NCBI GenBank assembly: GCA_025800145.1
Contig: JAOXSH010000009.1
Location: forward strand, 1-64,000
From: Cohaesibacter sp.
GTDB taxonomy: Bacteria > Pseudomonadota > Alphaproteobacteria > Rhizobiales > Cohaesibacteraceae
Reading direction: 5' to 3'
DNA: 64,000 nucleotides
Positions 30,357-40,519 of the stretch are shown piece by piece (position 1 is the stretch's first letter; each line of letters opens with the position of its first letter). A program made the translations under genes and the position numbers. Under the pieces are notes generated by a model. It saw nothing but the letters and a program-made list of their open reading frames with translations, ran no database searches and was not told where the DNA came from.

Positions 30357-31520
30357 TCAGTCTTTTTTATACATGCTGTTGGGACCCAATGGGTGATCGG
30401 CATGGGGATAAGGGTGATGGTGGTGATCATCATGATCATGGGAGTGATCGTGCCCATGGCTGTTATCATGTGAATGACTGTGATCATGTGAATGGCTGTG
30501 GCTGTGATCATGGTCATGATGATGATTATGATGATGGTGATCATGGCCATGTTGGGCGGGGCCATGTTTCAGACATTCATTCGTGCACATATTGTCGGTG
30601 CAATATTCACAATCTGCTGTTTCCACCCCTTCTACATGATGATGGTGGCTTTCCTGTTTCAGGCCCACTTCATCCTCAAAGCCCAGAACCTGCGCACGAT
30701 ATTTGCACATCTGGCAATTCATATTGTTGGTGCCTTCGAGAATTTCATGCACGCGATCAACGAATGTCTCGATCACATAATCCTGATCATTCAGATACCC
30801 GGCCTTGATGAACTCAATATCTGGATGACGGGCGGCAACTTCATCGGTGAAATTGTAAATACGACGGATCAAAATACCGGTGAACAGGAAGTAAGGGAAC
30901 ACAATCACACGCTTATAGCCAAGGCGTGCGGCATGTTCCAGACCCGGTTCAACCAGTGGGAAGGTAACGCCAGAATAGCAAACTTCACCCCAGCCAAAGC
31001 CCATACCTTCCCACAACATCCGCATCAATTTATTGACATTGGAATTGGCATCGGGATCAGAGGCACCGCGTCCAACCACCATCAGCATGGTTTCGGAAAG
31101 TGGTAGCTCGCCATGCTCTTCATTGGCTGCTTTCACAGCTTCTTCAATGCGTGCAGAGGCGGCCTTGATCATTTTCAGATCCAGACCCAATTCCCGGCCA
31201 TAGGTGATTTTCACGCCCGGCTTTTTGGCTTGATAGGCATTGAGGACGGATGGAATATCGTTTTTTGCATGGCCTGCGGCAAACAACATACCGGGCACGG
31301 CCAGAATATGCGTGCAGCCTTCTTGCACCAATTTGTCCAAGCCATTGGAGAGAACAGGATTGGCAAATTCCAGATAGCCATAGTCAACAGGCCAATCGGG
31401 AAAGCGCGGGCGCAGTCGTTCTGCCAGTTTGGCAAATTGTTCAACGGCTTCCTTATTACGGCTTCCATGGCCGCAAATCATAAGGCCAAGTTTTTCTTCT
31501 GGCTGTGTGTCCTTGGTCAC
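30357..31520 (-). CDS. cbiX: Sirohydrochlorin cobaltochelatase CbiX-type with Cys-rich and His-rich C-terminus
   Basis: LMICGHGSRNKEAVEQF, GRGASDPDANSNVNKLMR, MNCQMCKYR, then a His/Asp/Ser tail. Confidence 0.92.
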   Translation of the reverse strand: MTKDTQPEEKLGLMICGHGSRNKEAVEQFAKLAERLRPRFPDWPVDYGYLEFANPVLSNGLDKLVQEGCTHILAVPGMLFAAGHAKNDIPSVLNAYQAKKPGVKITYGRELGLDLKMIKAASARIEEAVKAANEEHGELPLSETMLMVVGRGASDPDANSNVNKLMRMLWEGMGFGWGEVCYSGVTFPLVEPGLEHAARLGYKRVIVFPYFLFTGILIRRIYNFTDEVAARHPDIEFIKAGYLNDQDYVIETFVDRVHEILEGTNNMNCQMCKYRAQVLGFEDEVGLKQESHHHHVEGVETADCEYCTDNMCTNECLKHGPAQHGHDHHHHNHHHDHDHSHSHSHDHSHSHDNSHGHDHSHDHDDHHHHPYPHADHPLGPNSMYKKD

Positions 31521-31764
31521 AATAAATCCCTATCTCTTGGCCGAATGAACGGCTGGTCCTCAAAATGCAGGGATGAAAAGGGCAGGCTGGTCATTATTCC
31601 GCCTGTCAACTTTCTCCTGCAGGCCAGACTTGGTCTCCGACTTGGATCAACCGCACTGACATGTGTTTCAGCCTTCTCAAGGAAGGCACTGCGAAAGTAT
31701 CTGCCTTACCTTTTCATCGGCAAGGGTATCTGGAAGCAAAGACGATCATAGCAGAACGGCCAGA

Positions 31765-32430
31765 TCAGGCCTGTTCTGTCTCCGACATAATGCATCCCGC
31801 TTCCAACTGGATGCTTCTGGTCTCCACCGCTGCGCGAAATTGCCGATCATGGGAGACGATCACCATGGCTTGGGGCAAGTTGACAAGAATGTCAATCAAG
31901 CGTTGCGTAGTTTTTTCATCCAGCGCATTGGTGGGCTCATCTAATAACAGAATTTCTGGTTTCATGGCTAACACGGTCGCCAGCGAGACAAGACGCTTTT
32001 GACCACCAGAGAGTTTATGTGTGACCCGATCGCGAAAGGCAGACAGATCAAGAAAGGCCAAGGTTTCATCGACAATTTGCATTGCCTCTTGCTTGGAATA
32101 GCCAAGATTGAGCGGCCCAAAGGCAATATCTTCTGCAACTGTTGGGCAGAAAAGCTGATCATCGGGATCTTGAAAAACCAAACCAACCCGGCGGCGCAGC
32201 AATCTAAAGTCTTTCTCGCCTTTATAGGTGCGACCAAAGGCCCAAATTTTGCCAGCTTGCAAGCGGTTCAAGCCCACAATGATATGCAGCAAGGTGCTTT
32301 TCCCGGCTCCATTATGGCCGGTCAGGGTCAGGCGCTCGCCTTCATGAAGCGCAAAACTGGCCCCATCCAGACAAGGTGAAAAGCCGGGATAACCGAAGCG
32401 AATATCATTCAGCTCAAGCAGGCAGGACAT
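31765..32430 (-). CDS. cbiO: Cobalt/nickel ECF transporter ATPase
   Basis: Walker A GHNGAGKSTL, LSGGQKRLVSLATVLAMKPEILLLDEPTNALD. Confidence 0.94.
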   Translation of the reverse strand: MSCLLELNDIRFGYPGFSPCLDGASFALHEGERLTLTGHNGAGKSTLLHIIVGLNRLQAGKIWAFGRTYKGEKDFRLLRRRVGLVFQDPDDQLFCPTVAEDIAFGPLNLGYSKQEAMQIVDETLAFLDLSAFRDRVTHKLSGGQKRLVSLATVLAMKPEILLLDEPTNALDEKTTQRLIDILVNLPQAMVIVSHDRQFRAAVETRSIQLEAGCIMSETEQA

Positions 32431-33217
32431 GCAAAATCTCCAGCGCCAAAAGGGTGAGCATTGTCAAGCCTGCAAAGCCGACAAAAACCGCATCCTGACG
32501 TTCAAAGGCGATATCATCCAGCAAATGAAACTGGCCGTTAAAGCCGCGGCATTTCATCGCCTGCATAATGCGTTCAGAACGTTCAAACGAGCGAATGAGC
32601 AACATGCCGACCAGATAGCCAAAGCTTTTATAACAATGCCAGCGATTGGTGGGTAAAAAGCCGCGGCATTTCATAGCGATCAGCAAACGGTTATATTCCT
32701 CATGCAACACTTCAATATAGCGTACGGTAAACAACAGCAAATGTACGAGAGGAGCGGGCACTTTCAGCCGTGCCAAAGCATGACCAAGGGTGACAGGCTC
32801 CAGTGTGCTCAACAAGGCAAGATTGGCCATGACAATGGCATTGGCTTTGAGCAATATATCGATGCCCTTCATCACCCCTTCATAACTGGCAGGAAAGCCA
32901 AAGACATGAAAAAGCGGGGTTCCTGCCATGGTGAAGGGGAGCATCATCAACATGAAAATGATGAAGCTGTCCATCATGGCAACCCGCTTGATGGTTGGCA
33001 CAACAGGGAGACGGGCTTGGCTCATCAAAAAGAAAGACAAGGCCAGAGCAACCAGAAGTAACGAAATATTGGAAAGCTGGATCAGGGTAATGGCGTAAGC
33101 GCATAAGGCCGCAATGCGGACACGCGGATCCAAACGGCGGATCCACATTGCATCGCGTGGCAATTCTTGCCTTCCTATATTACTGGCGCGACCGGCTTGT
33201 TCCAAAATATCGCTCAT
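32414..33217 (-). CDS. cbiQ: Cobalt/nickel ECF transporter transmembrane component
   Basis: Hydrophobic protein with twin AMKCRGF motifs (EcfT/CbiQ signature); overlaps cbiO; probable start 33217. Confidence 0.88.
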   Translation of the reverse strand: MSDILEQAGRASNIGRQELPRDAMWIRRLDPRVRIAALCAYAITLIQLSNISLLLVALALSFFLMSQARLPVVPTIKRVAMMDSFIIFMLMMLPFTMAGTPLFHVFGFPASYEGVMKGIDILLKANAIVMANLALLSTLEPVTLGHALARLKVPAPLVHLLLFTVRYIEVLHEEYNRLLIAMKCRGFLPTNRWHCYKSFGYLVGMLLIRSFERSERIMQAMKCRGFNGQFHLLDDIAFERQDAVFVGFAGLTMLTLLALEILHVLPA

Positions 33218-33240
33218 TTGACGCCCTCCCAATATAAAGG

Positions 33241-33951
33241 TTAAGAAGTTACCTTCTTGACCTTGTTTGCTTCGCGCCTGGCGACAACATAAAAGCCGAT
33301 GCCAAACAATCCTATAATATAACCGACACCACCCAGAATGGTTTGCAGATCATTCTTCTCTTTATAAGCGGCAATTTCCTTGCGCAGTGGCTTTGTTTCC
33401 AGACGCACCGCTTTTCGTAAGTCAGATTGAAGCGCGGCCATTTCAGCTTTGATGATGTGCTGTACCAAACTTGCAATCGCGCTTTCTGACATTACAAGCG
33501 CGGCTGTATCTGAAGAAGACGTTGCATCTTGTGAAGAAACAGAAGAGGCAGGTGTCGAGGTTTCCTGCGTCACGCTTATGCCGTCCATTTGTGGTAAGTC
33601 ATCTTCTGTCATGCGATATACCGCTACATGGCCCTGACCAAGATCGGCGCGAAAGGTCAGCGCAATCGCCTTGGTTGGCTGATAACGGAATATGCCTTCC
33701 CCATCGGTTGTCACTTCGCCCAATTTGGTGCCAGAATCATCCAAAATCTCGACCACAACATTCTTGGCCATGGTCCCGTTGGAAAAACCAATCTCGCCTT
33801 CAATCGCATCGCCATCGGCGTAAGCTGAGGCGATGACCTTATGGGCAAAAGCAGGAGAGCTGAGAGCAAAGGCGCCTACAAACAGGCCAATAGCCAGAGA
33901 AAGTATTAGAGAAAATTTTACAAACAGATTGCCAAAAAATGTCATGATCAA
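33241..33951 (-). CDS. CbiL/NikL-like auxiliary protein of ECF Co/Ni transporter (signal peptide, carboxypeptidase-regulatory-like domain, C-terminal TM)
   Basis: ASPAFAHKVIASAYADGDAIEGEIGFSNG...; position between cbiM and cbiQ. Confidence 0.75.
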   Translation of the reverse strand: MIMTFFGNLFVKFSLILSLAIGLFVGAFALSSPAFAHKVIASAYADGDAIEGEIGFSNGTMAKNVVVEILDDSGTKLGEVTTDGEGIFRYQPTKAIALTFRADLGQGHVAVYRMTEDDLPQMDGISVTQETSTPASSVSSQDATSSSDTAALVMSESAIASLVQHIIKAEMAALQSDLRKAVRLETKPLRKEIAAYKEKNDLQTILGGVGYIIGLFGIGFYVVARREANKVKKVTS

Positions 33952-34589
33952 CCCTCCATTTCATCTTTGGTATCATCAATCTGACGCATAACGTCAAACA
34001 ATTCCGGCTTGACCGTATAAATCAGATAGACGGCAGCGGCGCTTAACAAGCCTTCAATGATCATCACCGGAATATGAGCCAGAAAAACCAGTTTGACCGC
34101 AGGAATAAGTGATTCTTCTGACAAGGCCAGAGAGATACCGACAAATAATGTTGTCAAGGAAATGGCCAATGCTCCTGAGACACCGCCTAAAATAGCGGCT
34201 TTTATGGCAGAACTGGCACCAATCACAAAGGGACGAAACAACAGGCCGACAATGACCGCTGGCCCGGCAATGTTGATTGCATTCACCCCCAGCACTGTGA
34301 TGCCACCAAAGGCAAAAAAGATGGCTTGGAGCAACAATCCGACAAAAAGCGCCGGGAATGCCGCCCAGCCCAGAATAAGCCCGGCCAGACCATTCATAAT
34401 CAAATGTACACTGGAATGCCCGATCGGCACATGGATAAGAGAGGCCACAAAGAATGTGGCGCTTAATATGCCAGCGGCTGGAATGAGATCCATATCCAGC
34501 TTGCGTAAACCAAGGCCAAGACCGGCAAGTGTCAGAACAGCACCACCAATGACAACATCATTGGTCAAAACTGCATCAATGATATGCAT
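33948..34589 (-). CDS. cbiM: Cobalt/nickel ECF transporter substrate-binding component
   Basis: MHIIDAVLTNDVVIGGAVLTLAG..., HIPVGHSSVHLIMNGLAGLILG; probable start MHIIDA at 34589 (ORF 34604). Confidence 0.9.
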   Translation of the reverse strand: MHIIDAVLTNDVVIGGAVLTLAGLGLGLRKLDMDLIPAAGILSATFFVASLIHVPIGHSSVHLIMNGLAGLILGWAAFPALFVGLLLQAIFFAFGGITVLGVNAINIAGPAVIVGLLFRPFVIGASSAIKAAILGGVSGALAISLTTLFVGISLALSEESLIPAVKLVFLAHIPVMIIEGLLSAAAVYLIYTVKPELFDVMRQIDDTKDEMEG

Positions 34590-34651
34590 GAAAGTTGCTC
34601 CCAAACGTCAGGTCAAAAGGCCAAGGGGCGGCAAGCCGCCCCCAAACTGGT

Positions 34652-35446
34652 TTACTTAACATCGTAGGCGCGAACCCAGATCACAGCATCCTGAGACAAT
34701 TCCTTGCCTTCATGCTCGGTTGCAGGGCCTGAGCCAAGAGCGGCAAAGCCCCAGAAGCCCGCTTTTGGAATGCCGAAAGAGAAATAGCCATTTTCGTCAG
34801 ACAGAGCGACAACAGCGCCGCCCGGCATTGGGCTAGCGGTTGCAGCTTTGGGGCTGTTTTTGGCCATATCCGGTTCAGCCGCCATATATTCAATTTCGAT
34901 TTCAGCGCCAGCAACTGGCTTGCCATTGGCCAGAACTCGGCCGGTAAAAGTGGACCCTGCCAGAATGTTGGTTGGCTTGTTCAACGGCACAATCTCGGTT
35001 GCAAGACCAACTGGCTCTTCCCAGCCTGTTGGGACACCACCTTTATTGATGAAACTTTTCGTCAGCTGCTGGATATAGATATCCTCGCTCTCCTCATAAT
35101 AGGGAGCAGGCTCAACCACAATGATATAATCGCCATTGCGCTTGATAGAGGCAGACGCATCAAAGGCGCTTGCTTCATTCTCGGTGCCTTTGAACTTGAT
35201 TGGCTTCAAGGATGGCATCAGGTCAATTTTCTTGTCCTTATGCATCATGTAAACAGCTTGCGGCTTGGCCATGTCCATGACGTGACCATTTTCAAAAGGA
35301 TGCCAGAAAATCAGTTTCAGGGGCACATCGCCAGCACGTTCCAGATTGACCTCTGGCGTATAGGCCAGAACAAAGTGGGAGAGGGATGCTGTGGAAGAAA
35401 GAGCAAGGGCGGCTGTTGCCAGACCAAGAGTTTTGAAAAAGGACAT
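34652..35446 (-). CDS. DUF4198/NikK-like periplasmic component of the Co/Ni transporter
   Basis: Signal peptide MSFFKTLGLATAALALSSTASLSHFVLAYTPEV; GREVLANGKPVAGAEIEIEY-type carboxypeptidase-like repeat; directly downstream of a cobalamin riboswitch. Confidence 0.75.
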   Translation of the reverse strand: MSFFKTLGLATAALALSSTASLSHFVLAYTPEVNLERAGDVPLKLIFWHPFENGHVMDMAKPQAVYMMHKDKKIDLMPSLKPIKFKGTENEASAFDASASIKRNGDYIIVVEPAPYYEESEDIYIQQLTKSFINKGGVPTGWEEPVGLATEIVPLNKPTNILAGSTFTGRVLANGKPVAGAEIEIEYMAAEPDMAKNSPKAATASPMPGGAVVALSDENGYFSFGIPKAGFWGFAALGSGPATEHEGKELSQDAVIWVRAYDVK

Positions 35447-35617
35447 TGAGCCTCCAACGACAAAAGTCGCTTTCAATGGAGACGCGAAAGGTATTGAATG
35501 GCTGGAGAGGAGAGAGACAGAGCCAAATAAAAACCTCTTGTCCATCTTTGTCCCTTCACCCAACGCACACCCCGGCGTCTTGTTAAGAGAGGGCTGCAAA
35601 AAGGCAGCCGTTTCAAA

Positions 35618-35792
35618 GATGGCAGGTCTCCTGGCTGGCGGGTCCTTGCGCCAGATGAACCTTCCCAGCCATCAGGCCAGTGGTATAAACATCCTTTGCT
35701 CGCCGCTTACAGTTGCGGGGGCAGCCATGGATTTGGTCCCTGCTGGGTACGCCTCACCATGTTCCCTTTTCATCACGCCACCACGCTCGGAT
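35618..35792 (-). promoter_or_regulatory. Cobalamin (AdoCbl) riboswitch 1, controlling the transporter/cbiX/cobHLIJM operon
   Basis: Minus strand: aaaagggaacatggtg...gctgcccccgcaactgtaagcgg...ccactggcctgatggctgggaagg...gccagccaggagacctgcc (B12 box AGCCAGGAGACCTGCC). Confidence 0.96.
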
Positions 35793-36026
35793 GACATGAA
35801 CCATCAAATCATTCCTTAAAAACTTTATGACACAAGGTCAATCATCGATTTTGCGCTTTCACCAAAGGGATATTGCAAAATTGGTTTTGCCATGGTCAGT
35901 CATGACAAAACCGAACAAATAGAGCTTATAATGTCGTTTTTTTTGGTGCGTAGATTAGCATACATATCGGGGATATTCCAATTGAGATGCACCGCGCCAT
36001 TGCATTCCAACGCTTGCCCAGATGTC

Positions 36027-36075
36027 AAAACTCCCCGATATCCAATCCCAATAATTAGCAATAGCGGGGAGTTTT
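36027..36075 (-). terminator. Terminator-like hairpin downstream of cobO
   Basis: aaaactccccg...cggggagtttt, 11-bp perfect arms. Confidence 0.6.
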
Positions 36076-36095
36076 TGTAATTTTCGAGGATATGC

Positions 36096-36719
36096 CTAAA
36101 ATTCAATGCCCTTTTGGGCTTTGACGCCAGAGCGGAAAGGGTGCTTGATCAGGGTCATATCGGTGACCAGATCCGCGACTTCGACCAATTCCTCTTTGGC
36201 ATTGCGGCCCGTGATCACAACATGGGTGTCTTCCGGCTTTTCATTTTGCAAAAAGGCGGTCACGTCCTCAATGGGAAGATAATCATAGCGCAGCACAATA
36301 TTGAGCTCATCAAGCAAAACGAAGCGGATTTCAGGGTCCAGAATGGCCTTTTTGGCTTCAGCCCATGCAGCTTGCGCATTTTCAATATCTTTTTGCCGGT
36401 CCTGCGTTTCCCATGTAAAGCCTTCTCCCATCGCCTTGATGGTGACAAGCTCGGGGAATTTCTCCAGAACGGTTTTTTCACCGCTATTCCAAGCGCCTTT
36501 GACAAACTGGATGACTGCAATCTTGTTGCCATGGCCAATCTGGCGAAAAGCCATACCAAAAGCCGCGGTTGATTTGCCCTTGCCTTTGCCGGTGTGAACG
36601 ATGACCAGCCCTTTTTCAATGGTTTTGGTTGCCAGAATTTTATCCCGAGCCGCCTTTTTCTTTTTCATCTTTTCTGCATGGCGTGCATCTTGTTCTTCCG
36701 GGGTCATGTCTTTTGTCAT
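36096..36719 (-). CDS. cobO: Cob(I)yrinic acid a,c-diamide adenosyltransferase
   Basis: GLVIVHTGKGKGKSTAAFGMAFR, VLLDELNIVLRYDYL, VITGRNA; start overlaps cobN stop. Confidence 0.95.
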   Translation of the reverse strand: MTKDMTPEEQDARHAEKMKKKKAARDKILATKTIEKGLVIVHTGKGKGKSTAAFGMAFRQIGHGNKIAVIQFVKGAWNSGEKTVLEKFPELVTIKAMGEGFTWETQDRQKDIENAQAAWAEAKKAILDPEIRFVLLDELNIVLRYDYLPIEDVTAFLQNEKPEDTHVVITGRNAKEELVEVADLVTDMTLIKHPFRSGVKAQKGIEF

Positions 36720-39700
36720 GCTCTGACATCCTCCTGTTGATTTTGGTGACGGGCTTGGTTCAGTATAAAGGCAGCACTGTTGGAACGAGGCGTCCAAAGC
36801 CCGCGATCAATGGCTTCCAGAAAGCGCTCAATCATATCGTCATAGGCTGGCCGATTCTTCTCGATCAGGAAATCCCTGACATCATCATTATCGATATAAG
36901 CGGAATAAAGCTGGTCAAAATGATGATCCCCCACCGCATTGGTGGTGGCGGCAAAGGCAAAGAGATAGTCCAGCGTGGCCGCCATTTCAAAGGCGCCTTT
37001 ATAGCCGTGCCGCATCACCCCATCAATCCATTTGGGATTGGCCGCACGGCCACGTACGACACGGGCAATCTCTTCATCCAAGGTACGAATGACAGGGCGC
37101 TCAAGCCGCGAATGATCATTGTGATAGACTTTTGGGGCGCTGCCTTTCAAAGCTTCGACACTGGCGGACAGACCGCCTTCAAACTGATAATAATCGTCCG
37201 AATCGAGCAAATCATGCTCTCTGTTATCCTGATTTTGCACCACGGCATCCACGTGGCCAAGCCGGGTCTTGAGTTGTTCGGCGGCCTTGTTGCCATACTC
37301 CCCCGCGCCATAGGCAAAGCCACCCCAGGCAATGAAGGCATCAGCGAAATCGCTGCGCTTGTCCCAGATTTTCTCGTCAATCAAGGCCTGTAGGCCCGCC
37401 CCATAAGCACCGGGCATCGAGCCAAAAACGCGAAAGGTTGATTGACGCTTGGCGCGGGCGATATCCAGCCCTTTTGCCATGGCTTGTTCCATCTCCACGT
37501 TTGCACGAGCTGCAATCGGATTGGCATCTAACGGCTCTTCCAGCTCGGCAACGGCTCGAACTGCACTATCGAACAAATCGATTTGATGGGGAAAGGCATC
37601 GCGAAAGAAGCCGGAAATGCGCAAAGTTACATCCACGCGCGGGCGGCCCAGCTCGGAAAGCTTGATGACATCAATGCCGGTGACACGCCCCGAAGCGGCT
37701 TCCCAAACCGGGCGAACACCCAACAGGGCCAGAGCTTGGGCAATATCATCGCCACCGGTGCGCATATTGGCCGTACCCCAACAGGTCAGGGCAATGGCTT
37801 GTAGCCATTCTCCTTCATCCTGAAAATGCCGTTCGATCAAGCGTTGTGCAGAAAGTTTGCCAATTGCCCAAGCGGTCTTGGAGGGTACTGAGCGCACATC
37901 AACGGCAAAGAAATTGCGACCGGTCGGCAAAACGTCCGGTCGTCCTCGGGTTGGCGCGCCAGAAGGACCAGGCGGTACAAAGCGTCCGGCCAATCCATCG
38001 CTTAATGCGGCCAGCTCATTTGGCCCGCAAGAGTCAATTAGCGGGCGTAAATCTTGCTCAATCCAGTCAAAAACAGGGGCCGTATGCCGCCAATCAGATG
38101 GCAAGGCGGTTTGCTTGGACACAATCTGTTGTGCCAACAATTCCAGCCGCTCAACTGTATCCCCAGCCGTGCGCCACAAATCTGTGCTGATATCAGAGAG
38201 AAGGGCAGGTTTGTCTCCATCCCAAGGAGCGGAGAAATCACAATCCAGCGGATCAAAAGCAATGCCTTTCAGCAATAAGTCCAAATCTTGCGCCATTGCC
38301 CGATGCAGGCTTTGTTGAGGAGCATCTTTGCCGCGTGGCACACGGGCAATGGCAATCAGCAAATCATCCAGTTGCTCTCCCTTCGGTGTCTGCCCCAGAA
38401 TATGCAGTCCGTCGCGAATTTGCAGCTCTTTTAAGTCGCATAAATGCGCATCCAGCTGTTGAAGCGCTTCTGCATTGGACAGCTCTTCGCCAATATCTGC
38501 ATCCTTATCCAATCCTGTGCGGTTGGCCAAAAAGCGGATTTCTTCCATCAGCTTTTCTGCCCGGCGTGGATCCACCCCTTGCGCGGTGTAAAATTCATCC
38601 ACCAATGCTTCCAGCTCTTCGCCTGCACCATGGCTCTCTGCCCGTGTGAGTGGCGGCGTCAAATGATCGATAATGACGGCGCTGGAACGGCGTTTGGCTT
38701 GACAGCCTTCCCCCGGATCATTGACAATAAAAGGATAAAGATGGGGAAGGGGGCCAAGCACACTTTCCGGGTAGCAAGCCTCGCTCAAGGCCAGAGCCTT
38801 GCCCGGTAACCATTCCAGATTGCCATGCTTTCCTGCATGAATGATGGCATCAATGCCAAATTGCTCTCGCATCCAAAGATAAAAGGCAAAATAATTATGC
38901 GGCGGCACCAGATCCGGGTCGTGATAAGTCTCTTTGGGATCAATGTTATAGCCACGTGCAGGTTGAATCCCCAGCGCTACATTGCCAAAGCAGTGGATGG
39001 GCAACTGAAATGCCCCATTCGCCACCATTGGGTCCGTTGCGACATCCCCCCAGCGCTTACGCACCTGTTGTTGCACATCATCGGGCAAGGTGGCAAAGAA
39101 AGTCTCATAATCTGCCAAAGCCAAAGCATGATCAGAGACGCGAATGGTTGCGCCATAGGCATTGGTCGGTCCGGCCAGAATTTGCGCCATCAAGGCATCT
39201 GAGCTATCAGGAGCCTTGGCTATTGTGTAGCCAAGCTCTGCCAAATGTTGCAACAGAACCACTGCAGAGGCGGGCGCATCCAGCCCAACCCCGTTTGCAA
39301 TGCGGCTGTCTTTGTTGGGATAATTGGCCAAAACCAAGCCAATCTTGCGCTCAGAGGCCGCCTTTTGACGCAAAGTTGCCCAGCGCAGCGCCAATTGACA
39401 GACAAAAGCCACCCGATCAGGCTTTGCGACATAACGCACAGGATTGCTCTGAGTGCGTTCGTCAAAGCCGCTTTCCTCTTTAAAGGAAATAGCGCGACTG
39501 AGAATACGACCATCCAATTCTGGCAAAACCACATGCATGGCCAAATCCCGTGCAGACAAACCACGCGGACTTTCTTGCCATGCCTCTTGGGATGAGCCTG
39601 AAAGAATGACCTGTAAAATGGGCGCACCGGGTCTGTCCAACACCGTTGGTTCATAGGCTTGTCCGGCCTTGGAAATGGCAAAGGCAGTGGTATTGAGAAT

Positions 39701-40510
39701 GACGGATGGCTGATAGGAAGCAAAGAAGGAGGTAAGGAATTCTTGCGCTTCAGCATTTTTCAGGCTTGGGACAAAAATCGGTAGGGCAATTGCGCCAGAC
39801 TTTGACAATTCCTCGCACAGAGCCTGTACCGGGGCCATCATGGCGCTTTGGACCAGCGAGCGATACAGCATGATGGGCACAAAGAGTGGGGTCTCTGTCT
39901 TTTGTTGCTGAATTTGTTTGGCAATATGGCCGTCGATGGCATCCATGCCTTCAAGGCTTTGGCCTTGCCACCATAGCCCCATACGCGGCAAAGCCTTTGG
40001 CTGTTCCGGGCTTTCGCTTCGGGCCTTGATCAGAAAATCAGCAAAGCCAAGCGCATTGGAGAGATTTTCCTGCCCGCCTTCCACGCAATAGCGCCAAAGC
40101 TGGCGGACCTGATCTTGCGGCAGACTGGACCATTGCGCCAGATCCGCGTCCCATTTGTCATCGCCGGGCATAACGGCCAAGGCTATATCATAGCCTCTGG
40201 CCAGCTTTTGCATTTGCTCCAGTCCATAGCGCCAATATTCCTCGCCCCCCAAAATTCGAAGCGCAATCAATTTGGCATGGCGGGCTGTTTGCTCCACATA
40301 TAAATCAACCGAATAGGGGTGATTGAGCGACAGGAGATTGCCCAGTCTGATGCTGGGACAGTCTTGTTCGCGCATTTGTGCGCAATCGGCCAAAGCAGAC
40401 AATTCGCTGTCTGCCGCCGAGAGAAAGAGAATATCTCCCGGGGTTTGGCCCAGATCAATTGCCTCATCGCCATCATCAATGCGGCCAGCTTGTGGAGCAA
40501 GAATATGCAT
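36716..40510 (-). CDS. cobN: Cobaltochelatase subunit CobN (1264 aa)
   Basis: Full-length CobN/magnesium chelatase H-type protein: HAGKHGNLEWLPGKALALS, RGRPDVLPTGRNFFAVD, CWGTANMRTGGDD. Confidence 0.96.
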   Translation of the reverse strand: MHILAPQAGRIDDGDEAIDLGQTPGDILFLSAADSELSALADCAQMREQDCPSIRLGNLLSLNHPYSVDLYVEQTARHAKLIALRILGGEEYWRYGLEQMQKLARGYDIALAVMPGDDKWDADLAQWSSLPQDQVRQLWRYCVEGGQENLSNALGFADFLIKARSESPEQPKALPRMGLWWQGQSLEGMDAIDGHIAKQIQQQKTETPLFVPIMLYRSLVQSAMMAPVQALCEELSKSGAIALPIFVPSLKNAEAQEFLTSFFASYQPSVILNTTAFAISKAGQAYEPTVLDRPGAPILQVILSGSSQEAWQESPRGLSARDLAMHVVLPELDGRILSRAISFKEESGFDERTQSNPVRYVAKPDRVAFVCQLALRWATLRQKAASERKIGLVLANYPNKDSRIANGVGLDAPASAVVLLQHLAELGYTIAKAPDSSDALMAQILAGPTNAYGATIRVSDHALALADYETFFATLPDDVQQQVRKRWGDVATDPMVANGAFQLPIHCFGNVALGIQPARGYNIDPKETYHDPDLVPPHNYFAFYLWMREQFGIDAIIHAGKHGNLEWLPGKALALSEACYPESVLGPLPHLYPFIVNDPGEGCQAKRRSSAVIIDHLTPPLTRAESHGAGEELEALVDEFYTAQGVDPRRAEKLMEEIRFLANRTGLDKDADIGEELSNAEALQQLDAHLCDLKELQIRDGLHILGQTPKGEQLDDLLIAIARVPRGKDAPQQSLHRAMAQDLDLLLKGIAFDPLDCDFSAPWDGDKPALLSDISTDLWRTAGDTVERLELLAQQIVSKQTALPSDWRHTAPVFDWIEQDLRPLIDSCGPNELAALSDGLAGRFVPPGPSGAPTRGRPDVLPTGRNFFAVDVRSVPSKTAWAIGKLSAQRLIERHFQDEGEWLQAIALTCWGTANMRTGGDDIAQALALLGVRPVWEAASGRVTGIDVIKLSELGRPRVDVTLRISGFFRDAFPHQIDLFDSAVRAVAELEEPLDANPIAARANVEMEQAMAKGLDIARAKRQSTFRVFGSMPGAYGAGLQALIDEKIWDKRSDFADAFIAWGGFAYGAGEYGNKAAEQLKTRLGHVDAVVQNQDNREHDLLDSDDYYQFEGGLSASVEALKGSAPKVYHNDHSRLERPVIRTLDEEIARVVRGRAANPKWIDGVMRHGYKGAFEMAATLDYLFAFAATTNAVGDHHFDQLYSAYIDNDDVRDFLIEKNRPAYDDMIERFLEAIDRGLWTPRSNSAAFILNQARHQNQQEDVRA

Positions 40511-40519
40511 TAGAAAAAC

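Noticed and set aside
30400-30560. Repetitive catgatcatg-like DNA resembling a tandem or CRISPR-like array
   Set aside because: It is the codon-level low complexity of the CbiX His-rich tail; no spacer-repeat periodicity. The 40800-40900 stretch is the CobW His-rich insert for the same reason.
31530-31760. Gap between cbiO and cbiX as a possible third cobalamin riboswitch
   Set aside because: No B12 box (AGCCAGGAGACCTGCC) or GCCCCCGCAACTG core was found; only ordinary short inverted repeats.
32530-32680. Direct DNA repeat aagccgcggcatttcat in cbiQ
   Set aside because: Encodes the paired AMKCRGF motifs that CbiQ/EcfT proteins normally carry twice; functional protein motif, not a mobile repeat.
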